Of a stretch of DNA of 64,000 nt, positions 44,008 through 54,059 are shown one piece after another. Position numbers and translations under genes: made by a program. The notes beneath the pieces were generated by a model, which saw nothing but the letters and a program-made list of their open reading frames with translations, did no database searches and was not told the origin of the DNA. The DNA is from Limnephilus marmoratus (Eukaryota > Arthropoda > Insecta > Trichoptera > Limnephilidae). Each line of letters begins with the position of its first letter. Within the stretch, counting starts at the first letter, position 1. The stretch covers positions 8,964,501 through 9,028,500 of the forward strand of contig OU862908.1 in the NCBI GenBank assembly GCA_917880885.1, given 5' to 3'.

Positions 44008-44359
44008 CCCTACCGAGTTCCCCTCACTCCTCCCAGGTTCCTCTTCCCCTTCACGGGTTCCCCCCCCCCTCCCGCGAACCCATTACCCGAGTTCCCCTCC
44101 CCCTCCCACCTCCAGCATTCCGTACATTCAGTCCCGGTACATTCAGTTTTTAAACAGCTCGCGTGCCACCCATTGCATTTTTTTTTACATATTTCGTAAT
44201 GCCAGAGCTCATCAATAGTTTTATACAAACCTTGTCCTGACAATAACGAACAAAAAAAGAATTTTCCAATTTAGTTCAGTCGTTCGGAAGTTATGGGTGT
44301 ACATACATTTCGGCGATTCATTTTATTTATATAGATAAATAGATAAAACGAAAAAAGAT

Positions 44360-44610
44360 TAAATGCTCGTTGCACCAGAAACAGTATTAAAGATTTAATA
44401 CAAATTCCTGTAACGTATACTGCTTTGGTCAACGAAACTTTAGGTACCTTGCAACAAGACTTTACAACACTCTTCCAGATAGAATAAAGAAGTGTTATTC
44501 ACAAATCAATTTGAAAGTTATCAGCAAATGTAGGTGTGCTCACAGATATTATAAACTAACTTGCAAAATTACTGCCTCAACAGAGGCTAGCCTAGTGAGG
44601 CGGGTTATGA
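44360..44610 (+). pseudogene. LINE C-terminal fragment
   Basis: RYLATRLYNTLPDRIKK followed by a K-V-I-S-K block resembles the Y-N-x-L-P near the C-terminus of CR1/Jockey-like ORF2. Frames are broken upstream (LNARCTRNSIKDLIQ). Confidence 0.45.
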
Positions 44611-45190
44611 GAAATCTCAACTTATTTTATTTTATTTTTATTTTTGCAGAAACAAACAGTACATTATTACATAATGAGAAATATTTACAAAGTTATAGAA
44701 TTAATACAATAATTGGTACCAATGACATGTCGCTGTTATATACTTATATTTTTGTGTGATAAACAATACATTATACCTAAATTAAGTTAGTAACTTATTA
44801 AAGGAGAGGGGTGTGGGAGAGTGTTTGTATGTGTGTAAATGAGTGTGGATGTGTGTGTTATGTGTGTTATAACCAAACATTTCCATTCTTTACATAGGAG
44901 ACCAGGTAAAATTAAAAACTCTCGCCCCTGTTAAATAAACATCAATTTACTTTTCTAAGAAAATCTAACTTTACAATCACAAACAAGTTTAGTTAATACA
45001 TATGCCTTGTGGAAGCAGGGTTATTTTTTATTATTCTAATTCAAAGTTATAATAATTGTTCAGAGAAAGAAGTTACGAGATCAGGATGAATTATCATCAT
45101 TCGAAGAGAGGCAGAGCATCCTGAAAACGCACCGCATATCAAGAAATCAAAACACCCACCATAATAAATATGTATCAAGAAATCGGTCAT
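44611..45190. other. no gene; likely LINE 3' UTR and GT-rich microsatellite
   Basis: A T-rich start (44617-44650) suggests the tail of a reverse-strand LINE. A TG-rich stretch lies at 44805-44875. Nothing coding. Confidence 0.3.
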
Positions 45191-45194
45191 CTAA

Positions 45195-45790
45195 CTTTTT
45201 TTTTAGCATTAGCTCCACACAGGGAGCCTGAGGAAAATACTCCCCTTCAGGACGTATATCATATTTGGGGATGCTGTGTAGATTGTCTTTTAAGGGAAAT
45301 AAAGGAGAGGAAGTTCTGGGAAGGAAAAGGTTGTTTGCAGGTGGAAAAATGTAATAAACAGTAATTGTTGAATGAAACACTAGTATATATTGAATTATTT
45401 GGCGGGTAGAAGATAAGCCGACGTAGCTCAGTGGACAGAGCAGTTGACCGGAAATCAGAAGGACGCGGGTTCGAGTCCCGTCGGCGGCATGTATCTTTTC
45501 TCGGGAGATTTTTTCAATGTAAATGAGTGTTTCAGGCTGATAATTATTACTTATAATAATTGCATAAGGCGTGGGTTGGAATCTGGGGGTCATTGTGTCC
45601 AGGAGTGACGGGTGTATGAATCTATCCCTTCTATTGTGGTGAAATGCAATATTCTGAGAGTCCCGCAAAAGAGGTCAAAAGATCTCCCTCAACCAGTCTC
45701 TCGTGATCCGTCTTGCCACGCAATTGGTGGGCAGACGCGCCCGCCGCCAAGATCCAGACAACCTCACTCCATGAACCTGGGCACCCCTGC
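45195..45790 (-). repeat. SINE-like family R copy split by a tRNA-like insertion
   Basis: The T run at 45195-45204 (reverse poly(A)), the AGCTCCACACAGGG block and the GGAAGTTCTGGGAAGG block are family R. The remainder resumes at about 45568 (TGGGTTGGAATCTGGG, GAGTGACGGGTGTATGAATC). The 215 bp between (45350-45567) are foreign and contain the tRNA-like sequence. Confidence 0.65.
45419..45491 (+). tRNA. tRNA-like sequence (probable SINE head or tRNA pseudogene)
   Basis: A nearly complete cloverleaf. Acceptor strands GCCGACG and CGGCGGC pair except for one A:G. The D arm is GCTC/GAGC; the T arm is GCGGG with CCCGT around TTCGAGT; A and B boxes are intact. By position the anticodon is GGA (Ser-type), but the base before it is C instead of the universal T33, and the anticodon stem has a mismatch at its outer end. 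Type I length without a long variable arm argues against a real tRNA-Ser. Most likely a tRNA-derived SINE head or pseudogene. Confidence 0.55.
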
Positions 45791-45906
45791 TTAGTCACCG
45801 TACGTAGCGAACCACTTGGAGGGACCTATGGCAGAAGTATTGGTTATCCAATAAATGGTTCGCATGCCTCCCAAATTGAAAGCCTCCACAATATCAAAAA
45901 GAATAG

Positions 45907-46109
45907 ACCTCTAGCACAGTCAATCGATAAGGATTAATAGCATGACTGCAGATCGCCAACAAATAAGTAACAGTTCACAATGACTTCTTAATATATTCGA
46001 CTTCAACTGTTCTTTGTACGTTAGCGATCTGCAGTTGTCCTAGGAAACAATGAGAAGTTACCCTATAAGTTATCCTACCAATTCTTATCGATCGACCGTG
46101 CTAGGGGGC
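45907..46109. mobile_element. hairpin MITE, copy 2 (about 203 bp)
   Basis: CTAGCACAGTCAATCGATAAG at the left (as separate words CTAGCACAG and CAATCGATAAG) pairs with CTTATCGATCGACCGTGCTAG-like sequence at the right. The inner GACTGCAGATCGC word is inverted at 46022. Same family as 23997-24244. Confidence 0.65.
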
Positions 46110-46392
46110 CAGAACACGATTATTCAAAATTGAGGAAAATGTATCCATAAACACTGAAATCATTATTAACAATCAAAAAATGCTAAATTAATGATGTTTA
46201 AATAGTTTTGGTTAGGTTAGGTTACTATTTTCCTTATGACGGTCTCTTGTATAACAATAAGCCCATAAAAACATAATAAAACCAAAAAGTAATAATACCA
46301 ACAATTTATTATATTATATATTATATTGATCCTTATATTTTCTTGCCAGAATAGAATTTTTGTGGGATGATTGTATTTAAAATTTTAACCGA
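46110..46392. other. no recognisable feature
   Basis: AT-rich; one short GGTTAGGTTAGGTTA run at 46208 and nothing else. Confidence 0.3.
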
Positions 46393-46690
46393 CTTTTTTC
46401 ATTAGCTTCACACAGGAGGCCCCGAGGTAAAAATATTTCCATCAGGAACTATGTCATCTCTGGGGATGCTGCATGGAGGGTCTTTTTAGAGAAAGGAAGG
46501 AGAGGAAGTTCTGGGAAGAAAAAGGAACGAAAAGTGGCTATGAATCTGTGAGTCAATGTGTCTAGGACTGACGTACGTAAATCCATCCCTCTCACTTCGG
46601 TGCAAGGCGAGAGGTCTAGAGGTTAGGTCTCCCTCGACCAATCTCTCCCGATCTGGCCTACCACGCAGTAGGTGAGCAAACGCAAACCAC
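46393..46690 (-). repeat. SINE-like family R, copy
   Basis: TTTTTTCATTAGCTTCACAC at the left (reverse tail), then GGGGATGCTGCATGG, GGAAGTTCTGGGAAG, CTGACGTACGTAAATCC and TCCCTCGACCAATCTC, as in the other copies. Confidence 0.65.
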
Positions 46691-46806
46691 TGTATATATA
46701 TTGCACGCTTGAGGAGATTTTTCACAAATACGGGGCTATACAAGTTATCCAAATATTATTATTATTTTTTATTATATTATTTTCTTATGTTAATTTTATG
46801 TGCTTA

Positions 46807-46863
46807 TCTATCTATCTATCTTTCTTCTATCTATATAATAAATCTTCTATCTATCTATCTATC

Positions 46864-46889
<26 letters not shown>
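46807..46889. repeat. (TCTA)n / (TA)n microsatellite
   Basis: TCTA repeats broken by one interruption (46807-46866), then TA repeats to 46888. It abuts the 5' end of the Helitron-like element at 46884, whose own start is TCTATATA-like, so the microsatellite probably grew from that terminus. Confidence 0.9.
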
Positions 46890-46898
<9 letters not shown>

Positions 46899-47455
46899 GA
46901 ATCGCCAAAATGAATGACTGCACCAAATTGGATAATTCTTTTTTTGTTGTATTCGTTATTGTCAGGACAAGGTTTGTATAAAACTACTGGTGAGCTCTGG
47001 CATTATGAAATTTGTATAAAAATGAATCGCCGAAATGTATGTACGCGCATAACTTCCGAACGAATGCACCAAATTGGAAAATTCTTTTTTTGTTGTGTTT
47101 GTTATTGTCTGGTGAGCTCTGGCATTATAAAATTTGTATAAAAAATTGCAATAGGTGGCACGAGAGCTGTTTGAAAACTAAATGTACCGGGAAATAATTT
47201 ATAGAACGCGGGAGGGAATCCAGGGAGGGATCATGGGAATCTGGGAGGGGGGAGGGGAACTCGGGAGAGGGAAGGGGGGAGTGGAGTTAGAAGAGGGAAG
47301 GTGGAGGAGGAGTGGAAACGCGAGAGGTGAAGAGGACGCGAGAGAGGAATGGGGGGGGGGGGGGGGGCGGAAGGGGAACGGGACGAATGGGAAACGCAGG
47401 GAAAAACAATTTCTTTATTAAATGGCATAGCAACGCATGCCGGGTACCAGCTAGT
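46884..47455 (+). mobile_element. Helitron-like polypurine element, copy 3, both ends present
   Basis: Begins in TATATAAATAAAAATGAATC and ends CCGGGTACCAGCTAG before T (47455). The middle has two copies of the GTTATTGTC..GAGCTCTGGCATTATGAA region and a G-rich stretch, GGGAGGGGGGAGGGGAACTC and following, with an 18-base G run near 47350. No coding. Confidence 0.75.
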
Positions 47456-47469
47456 CTAATATATAAACC

Positions 47470-48773
47470 AATAACACTATACGAACTTCTCGTGCTAATT
47501 TCTTCGCTTTTCGGAACAATCCATGTAGGTCTCGTAGAAATCGTTGCGTCTCCCTTACTCTCATGGTTAGAAATATATAATCTAAACTCTAAACCATAGG
47601 TTCTCAACATGGGCGATAACGACCTCTTGGGGGCGTTTCAGACCTTCTGGGGGGGGGGGGGGGCGGTAGAAAACGAAGAGAAAATTGGGGGGCGTTTCAG
47701 ACTTTCATGCGACTGCTACAAAAATATTTTTCCTACACCATTACGCCCCCTCCGTCGTGGTATCCCGTTACGCCTCCCCCGCCCGTTGTGGTAAATGTAA
47801 TCGTGTACGATTAACTAAGCGATTTAACCATAGCTCTAGCAAAGACCGAACTCAGAATCGACCAACTGGTACAGAGCATGCAACCTCAAGTATCTCATTA
47901 GTAGGTACTTTAAAAGTTTTTATTTATTTGTTCTAAAATTACTTTGAAAGTTGTCAGATATTATATGATTATAAAAATATAATTTAAATAAATAAAAAAT
48001 AATAATAGAATAATATAAATATTTAAAAGAAAACTAAGAAATGTAAATGTAAAAGTAATTAATGATTAAAATTAAAATTAATGCCTAAAGATATTAAAGA
48101 AGATATTAAAGATTAAAGATAAAGATTAAAATAATCATATTGTATCTGTATTCAAATTAATAATTTAGTTAATTTAAAAAAATGTGTTTTTTTTTTGTTG
48201 GAAACTTAATTAAGGGGGGCATGAAATTTTATTTTTGTTCGGGGAGGCTCGGCGAAAAAAAGGTTAGGAAACCCTGCTCTAAACGGTGTTAGAAAGAAAA
48301 AAATCACGCTTTATATTCCAATCTTAGTTTACCATAAAATAATTTAAATATACAACTTCATGAAACCGAATTTTCCGATCACAAATTGAAAAAAAATTAT
48401 GAAACTTTGGGAAATGTTTATTAATTACTTTTAAAAGACTAAAAATGGAGTTTAGGATATGGAAGATGACTTTTATAATAGATTTGCTTAAAAAAATATG
48501 TCAATGTTTTTTCGTTATCAGTAATTTTAGTTAGAAAAAACGTAAGGTGAGCCATTTTGGAAAGTTTTTTATGTTTGCATTTAAAAAATGTTATATTTAA
48601 AAATTTCTATGTTTTTTTCCAATTATAATACATGAAAACACATTTCACCACCTTTCGAAAACAGTTTTTAGTTGACGATACGTACATAAGTACCGAAGTA
48701 TTCCATTTATTTTGATTTTACTGCAAACGCAACGGATTTTGATCTTCCAACAAAATGACCCGAGGCCCGAGGG
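47470..48773. mobile_element. piggyBac-like miniature element split by a hAT element
   Basis: Left part 47470-47594 (GGTCTCGTAGAAATCGTTGCG) and right part 48277-48773 (ACGGTGTTAGAAAG ... CCGAGGGG) join into one copy of the family at 4653 and 39896. The right end is followed by TTAA (48774-48777); the left end has lost its TTAA. Confidence 0.75.
47595..48276. mobile_element. non-autonomous hAT element, 682 bp, nested
   Basis: The 8-bp TSD CTCTAAAC is exact (47587-47594 and 48277-48284). The termini are CATAGGTTCTCAAC and, reversed, CAGGGTTTCCTAACC, the widespread CAGxGGTTCTCAA class. G runs near the left end and GGGGGGC near the right lie inside. No transposase frame. Confidence 0.9.
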
Positions 48774-48985
48774 GTTAACTGTATTTTAGTTACAGTAGCA
48801 AATTTCTACAATAAAGATATACATATTATTATTATCATACCTAGAATGAGCCTAACCAAATAATTGGGAGTTAAGAAAAGTTTTTGAAACTCACAGGAAA
48901 ATAATAAAATTCATGGGAATTGGCAAATAAATAACGATTCGATAACAGGAAAAATAAATTACTATATCATGGTATTATTATTATA

Positions 48986-49296
48986 CTAGCTGACTCGGCG
49001 ACGCGTTGCTGTGCTAACGAAACGCAACGCCATCTCTTGGTTGGTTGCCCAACCTTTATAAAACCTTTACCAACGCCATCTGTTAATTTGCATACAAATC
49101 ACACCGCCCGCTTGCCAGCCCGCTCCATTTGTATATTATATATTTCAACCAATTTACACAAAACCTTGACAAATTACATACCTAAACCTTTCTCATGAAT
49201 CACTCTATCTATTGGTGAAAACCGCATGAAAATTCGTTCATTAGTTTTTGAGTTTATCGCGAACAGACAGACGCGGCGGAGGACTTTTATTTATAA
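48986..49296 (-). mobile_element. short Helitron-like element, 3' end at 48986
   Basis: On the reverse strand it ends CGCGTCGCCGAGTCAGCTAG before T and starts near TATAAATAAAAGTCCTCCGC. It contains TGAACGAATTTTCATGCGG and a GTCTGTCTGTTCGCG block common to insect Helitrons. Its 5' end meets the 3' end of the next Helitron at 49297 directly. Confidence 0.6.
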
Positions 49297-49502
49297 CTGG
49301 TACCCGGCATGCGTTACTATGTTATTTAATAAGAAAAATGTTTCTCTCTGCGTGTCCTTTCCCATTCATCCCGGTCCCCTTCCGTCTCCCCTTCCTCTCC
49401 AGCGTGTCCTTTCCCGCTAGCGTTCCCACTCCGCCTCCTCTACCTTCCCTCTCCCCACTCCATTCCCCCCTTCCCCCGTCCCACAAACTCCCCTCCCGAA
49501 TA

Positions 49503-50504
49503 GGCCACTTGCATGGATTTCAGAACGACTCGGAAAAAATCGTGTGGATAGATCTTTTTACTAAGATTACGAAAATGTTAGTAAAATTTTGTAGAAATGT
49601 ACAGTTTTTATTATTTTTAAATAAATAAATCCATTATTTGGGCTCGTGACGTCACTACATGAAAATGTCCCGTCTCCGAAAATGTTCCTATTAATTTTGT
49701 AAAATTCCACACTGTTATATTTTTTTTATATGGCATCACTTTGATTTCAGGTGAATTTTTGATTTCGTTCACTAGATTTATTGTTTGTTCTCTGCGAACT
49801 TATCATTTGGTTTGAATTTTTGACAGATGTTGTGAAGAGAACCCCGTACAATTTAGATGTCGGTGCGTGTTTTAGAGGTATAATGGTTAAGGTGCTGATT
49901 TTATCAAAATCAAATTTTATAATATTCTTATTATTATTATAATTTACAAGTACAAGTATATTACATTGGATATATTAATATAGACGTTGTAGATAATAAT
50001 GATTTATGATCAATAAGATGGATCAAAGAAAAAAATATTTATGAGATGTAATATTTTTGGTATGCCTCGTTATTCCCCTGTGCCATTCGTGTGGAAAACG
50101 TTCTTTTTTTAAAAATGATTTTCGGCTATGTAATTATTGTTTTTTCTCACCTATAAAATTATGTCCCGTCTTTCCGGTTTATAAAAAATGGTCTGATTTT
50201 TCGGATTGAAATTTTCAAAAAATCCCCAGGGTTTCAAAAATACGTTATTCTCCTGTGCCATTCGTGTGGAAAACGTTCTTTTTTTAAAAATGATTTTCGG
50301 CTATGTAATTATTGTTTTTTCTCACCTATAAAATTATGTCCCGTCTTTCCGGTTTATAAAAAATGGTCTGATTTTTCGGATTGAAATTTTCAAAAAATCC
50401 CCAGGGTTTCAAAAATACGATTAAAAAAATAATAATAATGCAGAATGTCTTAGAATATTTTCCTAAACCGGAAAAAAAATTAAAAAAATGTGATGCAAGT
50501 GGCC
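49503..50504 (+). mobile_element. TA-target non-autonomous transposon, copy 3 (1002 bp)
   Basis: TA at 49501-49502 and 50505-50506; termini GGCCACTTGCAT inverted. Same orientation as 33310-34149 and very similar to it, but with a 175-bp direct duplication (50068-50242 and 50243-50417) absent from the other copies. Confidence 0.9.
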
Positions 50505-50727
50505 TATTCCCCTCCCACCTCCCTGGTTCGCCTCCCCCTTCAGGGTTCCCCTCTCCCCTCTCGCGAACCCCCTACCCGAGTTCCCCTCCCCCTTCCCGAA
50601 TTCCATACATTCAGTCCCGGATATTCAGTTATCAAACAACTCGCCTGCCACGTATTGCAATTTTTTAATACAAATTTCGTAATGCCAGAGCTCACCGGTA
50701 GTTTAATACATACCTTGTCATGACATA

Positions 50728-51130
50728 CATTTAAATAAGCTCATTGAATTTCATATTCCCACGAGAACCACCCGTTCTAAAATCCTTTTTAAATGTAACA
50801 ATAATCGGACTGAGTATATGAAACACTCACTTTTACCTAGGTTGCATGAAGTTACTAATAGATATGCAGATGTGATAGATCTATTTAACTGCACGGAACA
50901 AGGGTACAAGAAGGCTATGCTATCATATTTTTTAAATCACTACTAATTTTATTTGTATTATAGATTTTTGCATGTAAAGGTATCTCTGTTGTCACTTCCC
51001 AATGTATCGTCACAACTAACTGTTATACATACACTGTTTTATCATTACTAATATTTTGAATATGAATTTGTGACATGTAATTAGTGTTTATGGCATACTT
51101 ATGCTGTTTGTATTAAATAAATAAATAAAC
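50728..51130 (+). mobile_element. LINE 3' end with ORF2 C-terminus, 403 bp
   Basis: A short TSD, GACATA, flanks it (50722-50727 and 51131-51136). The forward frame reads LPRLHEVTNRYADVIDLF and NCTEQGYKKAMLSYFLNHY, then a stop at 50944-50946. A 3' UTR ends ATTAAATAAATAAATAAAC. Only the extreme 3' end was copied. The clade is probably CR1/Jockey-like. Confidence 0.7.
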
Positions 51131-51242
51131 GACATAAACGAACACAAAGAAAAAGAATTATCCAATTTGGTGCAGTCGTTCGGAAGTTATGCGCGTACAT
51201 ACATTTCGGCGATTCATTTTTATTTATGTAGAAGATAGAAGA

Positions 51243-51318
51243 TAGAAGACTATCCACTTTTGTCTACTCTAGTAATCTGAAGGTTTCACTTCTACCGTGT
51301 GTGAACAGCACGCTTGTA
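51243..51318 (+). repeat. family T short repeat, 3' third
   Basis: CACTTTTGTCTACTCTAG followed by GAAGGTTTCACTTCTACC and a TGTGTGAACAGCACGC end. Truncated. Confidence 0.6.
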
Positions 51319-51319
51319 C

Positions 51320-51844
51320 TATATTTTTGTACTGTAATAAATCCGTTTTTAATTATGTAGTGGAATAGTTTTACCACAGTTTTACGTAACAAACGGCACG
51401 ATTTAGTAGGTTGTAGCCAATTTCAGAGAAATGCGTATGTGTGCGATTGTGTGGGTGCTTAAGTGCCAACGCAGTTGGTAGAATGACTTGTCATCGACAA
51501 CAAATCTGTCTTCTGAGTTTCAGCGCGATCAGATATCGGGAAGTGGGTTAATTTCCACTTTCAAGATTTTCATAATTCTTTCAAGAAAATTTTATTTTTA
51601 CGAAGTTTGCTCATCAACAAACAAAATAATTACGCAGGTATATGCATTAAAAATCATCTAACTGTGTAACATTTACGTTTCATAATTGGAAAATATTTAC
51701 TTTCACAGACGTTCAGATGAAAAAACACAGCCAGCCACATTTTTCCTTTTTGAATTTTGTACCAAAATAATATTGATGTGGATTCTGAATATTTTCCTCT
51801 TGTCTCCAAAAACGATATTTAAGTACAGGAGATTGAGCAGAAAA
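51320..51844. other. no gene; possible tRNA-like A box
   Basis: GCAGTTGGTAGAATG at 51471 resembles a pol III A box, but no matching B box follows. Otherwise featureless. Confidence 0.25.
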
Positions 51845-51867
51845 TCAATGTTTATCGATTCTTCTTA

Positions 51868-52583
51868 ATTTTCTTCAGTTTTTTTTTCAGTTTCAGTGCC
51901 GGCAACCCGGGCGTTTATTTAGTTTCATGGTTATTTACATTGTTTTCTTTTCTTTTACCCGCCTCACTAGACAAAGTCTGTTCCGAGGCGAGTAAATCAC
52001 ATATTATGTTTGTTCCAAAAGAAATGTGTGTATTTAAACAAATATATATATGTATGTAAAAAGATAAAAAAGATAAATTATATGTTGGTATATTAAATAT
52101 TTACATACATACTTTGTTTTTTAGATAAAATTAAATTAACATTTTGTGACAGTTGAATATAGCGGTTACATAATAGAAGTAATAATTAATAATTACTCAT
52201 AATAATTAATGTTGCAAAAATTGCAGTTTCTCGTATTTGTTTTATTTGTATATTATATAATTTCGTGAGAACTTGTATGAAATGTTATTTATTTAGAATA
52301 TTTTGAATGTCTGTTCTTTCCTTTTCATTCAACCATATTACAAATCTTTTGAAAAGCCAATTCAAATTATTTGGGGTGACGTAAGTTTTTGTTTGTGTTA
52401 GGAAGGTATTGAAAATGTGTGGTGCTAGGTAAGATTCGTGTTTTTTTGCAAAAGTTGATTTGATATGGGGAACTTGAAAGTGCTTATTAATTTTTGCTCT
52501 TGTGTTTTGTGAGTGAGGTATGTGGAGATGTGAAGATTGATATGATTGACATTGACCGATGTTTGGAAATGTTCGATCGAAAG
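51868..52583 (-). mobile_element. LINE 3' end insertion with 23-bp target duplication, 716 bp
   Basis: Identical 23-bp repeats lie at 51845-51867 and 52584-52606 (they start TCAATGTTTATCGATTC). Reverse-strand coding at the right (52587-52285) gives QNTRAKINKHFQVPHIK, KHESYLAPHIFNTF and WLNEKERTDIQ, the C-terminus of a CR1/Jockey-like ORF2. An about 400-bp 3' UTR ends in an A-rich tail. Severely 5'-truncated. Confidence 0.88.
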
Positions 52584-52606
52584 TCAATGTTTATCGATTC
52601 TTCTTA

Positions 52607-53485
52607 TTTTTCTTTATAATTGATTTGTATTTGGATTATTCCATATTAAGATATTATACCGTCAGTAGCTGAGTCAATAAATGAATCGGGTTCCCACCAA
52701 ATGGTCGTTAATTCTATTCCTCTTCTAACAAAGGTCTCCATTATTTCACAAACAACATTTAACGTTTATAATGAAGGTATTATAACGTTTATAATGTAGA
52801 ATTTAAAAAAAAAAGTAGTTATTTTGTTCGTAAACCGAAAAATAATTAAAATTTAAAAAAACCCCCCCGTAGAAATTCTATCCTAACTTTTTAGTGGTTT
52901 CAGCACATTATAACTTTTTGGTAAACTTTTTTTAGTGGCTTTATTCTGTTTTCATAACATTTTGGTTAAATCTATCATATTATAATAAGGAAAAATAGTG
53001 ACCTAAACATACCTAAACAGGGGGGGGGATATTTTTCTTTGATTTTAATATAAGTACCTAAATGATACAATGACCACAAAGTAAGATGTATGAATAAGTA
53101 GTGGATCTCAATGAACGCGACGAAAACAATTGCACCACATTTTCCCTTGCTATAATTGTCCCTTGAAAGGCTTTGCTCAAAATATGACAAAAGAAACCGT
53201 ATCTTGCTCCCCTTCATAGCCAACAGCGACATTTTTAGTAACCCCTGTTATTGGGTAAAAAAGCTCCCCGATGTTTTTTGTCCCCCCGAATACAGCTAAA
53301 CGATTATTAATACAGGTATAATAAATGTTACTCAACGGTATTATGTTTGCTTTAAACAATAAACACTAATTAATTAGTTTTATAAATATGGAAAAGAAAA
53401 TGCACGTTAAAAATGCGTGGTGAACTTCAACCAGTAATTTCAAGTTGGTTAGTTATTAAAAACAGTATTAATATATTTTTAAATA
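52607..53485. other. no recognisable feature
   Basis: AT-rich, with C and G runs at 52861 and 53020. The reverse frames at 52975-53359 show no domain. Confidence 0.3.
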
Positions 53486-53486
53486 C

Positions 53487-54058
53487 AAGTGTGTAATTTA
53501 TACGCGGTAGAAGTGAAACCTTCAGAAAACTAAAGTAGACAAGAGTGGGAAGACTACGAAGCACTTTTTTTTATCAATGTATGGGTGATTTTTTCCATAT
53601 TTTTGTCGTCGAATTCCAGTGCACCTTTTCCTATACATTTGGTCATCTTATTATATAGTATTTGTATTTTCTTCTTCGGAGTCGCTAGATATCGCTTTCT
53701 TTTGTGTGTTCATTTTGGAGTGTTTTAAAGATTGGATATTGATTTTACAAAAATAAAAATCTTTAATTTTTTTTGGATTTCGTAGGATTCGATCCTTGGT
53801 CCGCTGAATATTTGGCCGCTAAGGTTAGTCAGGCGCTTTGTATTGCCAAAGGAGACTTGCGTGGGACCGTGGATTTACCGTACTATATTGGAATCAATTG
53901 GAACCGAGTACCCGTGAAATAATAAAAAATTTGATTGCTATCTTATTCTCTCACAGGCTAAATCCTATAGATGTATGTGTTGTCTCTTTTTAGTGGCGCT
54001 CGCTTCATTTTCATCGAGATTCAAATCACAACGTTGCTAAAGAAGTTTTCACTTCAAA
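53487..54058 (-). repeat. family T repeat containing a tRNA-like SINE module
   Basis: The outer parts (53487-53565 and 53935-54058) are reverse-oriented family T. The 370-bp middle, read in reverse, has GCGCCTGACTAACC, then a B-box-like GGATCGAATCCTACG, then an A-rich stretch and AAAATCAATATCCAATC. The same module occurs inside the family T copy at 60548-60895. Confidence 0.6.
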
Positions 54059-54059
54059 A

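Larger units (their letters stand above)
42085..44335 (-). mobile_element. Helitron-like polypyrimidine element, copy 2, split by a foldback element
   Basis: The pyrimidine-rich left piece (42090-42152) and right piece (44008-44335) are one element: across the gap they join at CCCTACCGAG, restoring the CGGACCCCCTACCGAGTTCC order seen in other copies (50568, 44079). The right piece contains the GAGCTC..CATTACG-type block, the GTTCGGAAGTTATG block and the TTCGGCGATTCATTTT 5' end. The 3' CTAG end is missing. Confidence 0.65.
49297..51240 (-). mobile_element. Helitron-like polypyrimidine element, copy 4, with two nested insertions
   Basis: The 3' end (plus strand CTGGTACCCGGCATGCG at 49299) and 5' end (TTCGGCGATTCATTTTTATT at 51204) match copy 46884-47455 in reverse. 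The body is interrupted by the TA-target transposon (49503-50504) and by a LINE 3' piece (50728-51130). Removing both restores the family order. Confidence 0.75.

Noticed and set aside
45147..45668. A 173-codon reverse frame
   Set aside because: It runs straight through the tRNA-like sequence and across the junctions of a SINE-like repeat, so it is a chance frame.
46807..46889. TCTA/TA repeat as a CRISPR-like array
   Set aside because: It is a simple microsatellite without spacers at a Helitron 5' end.
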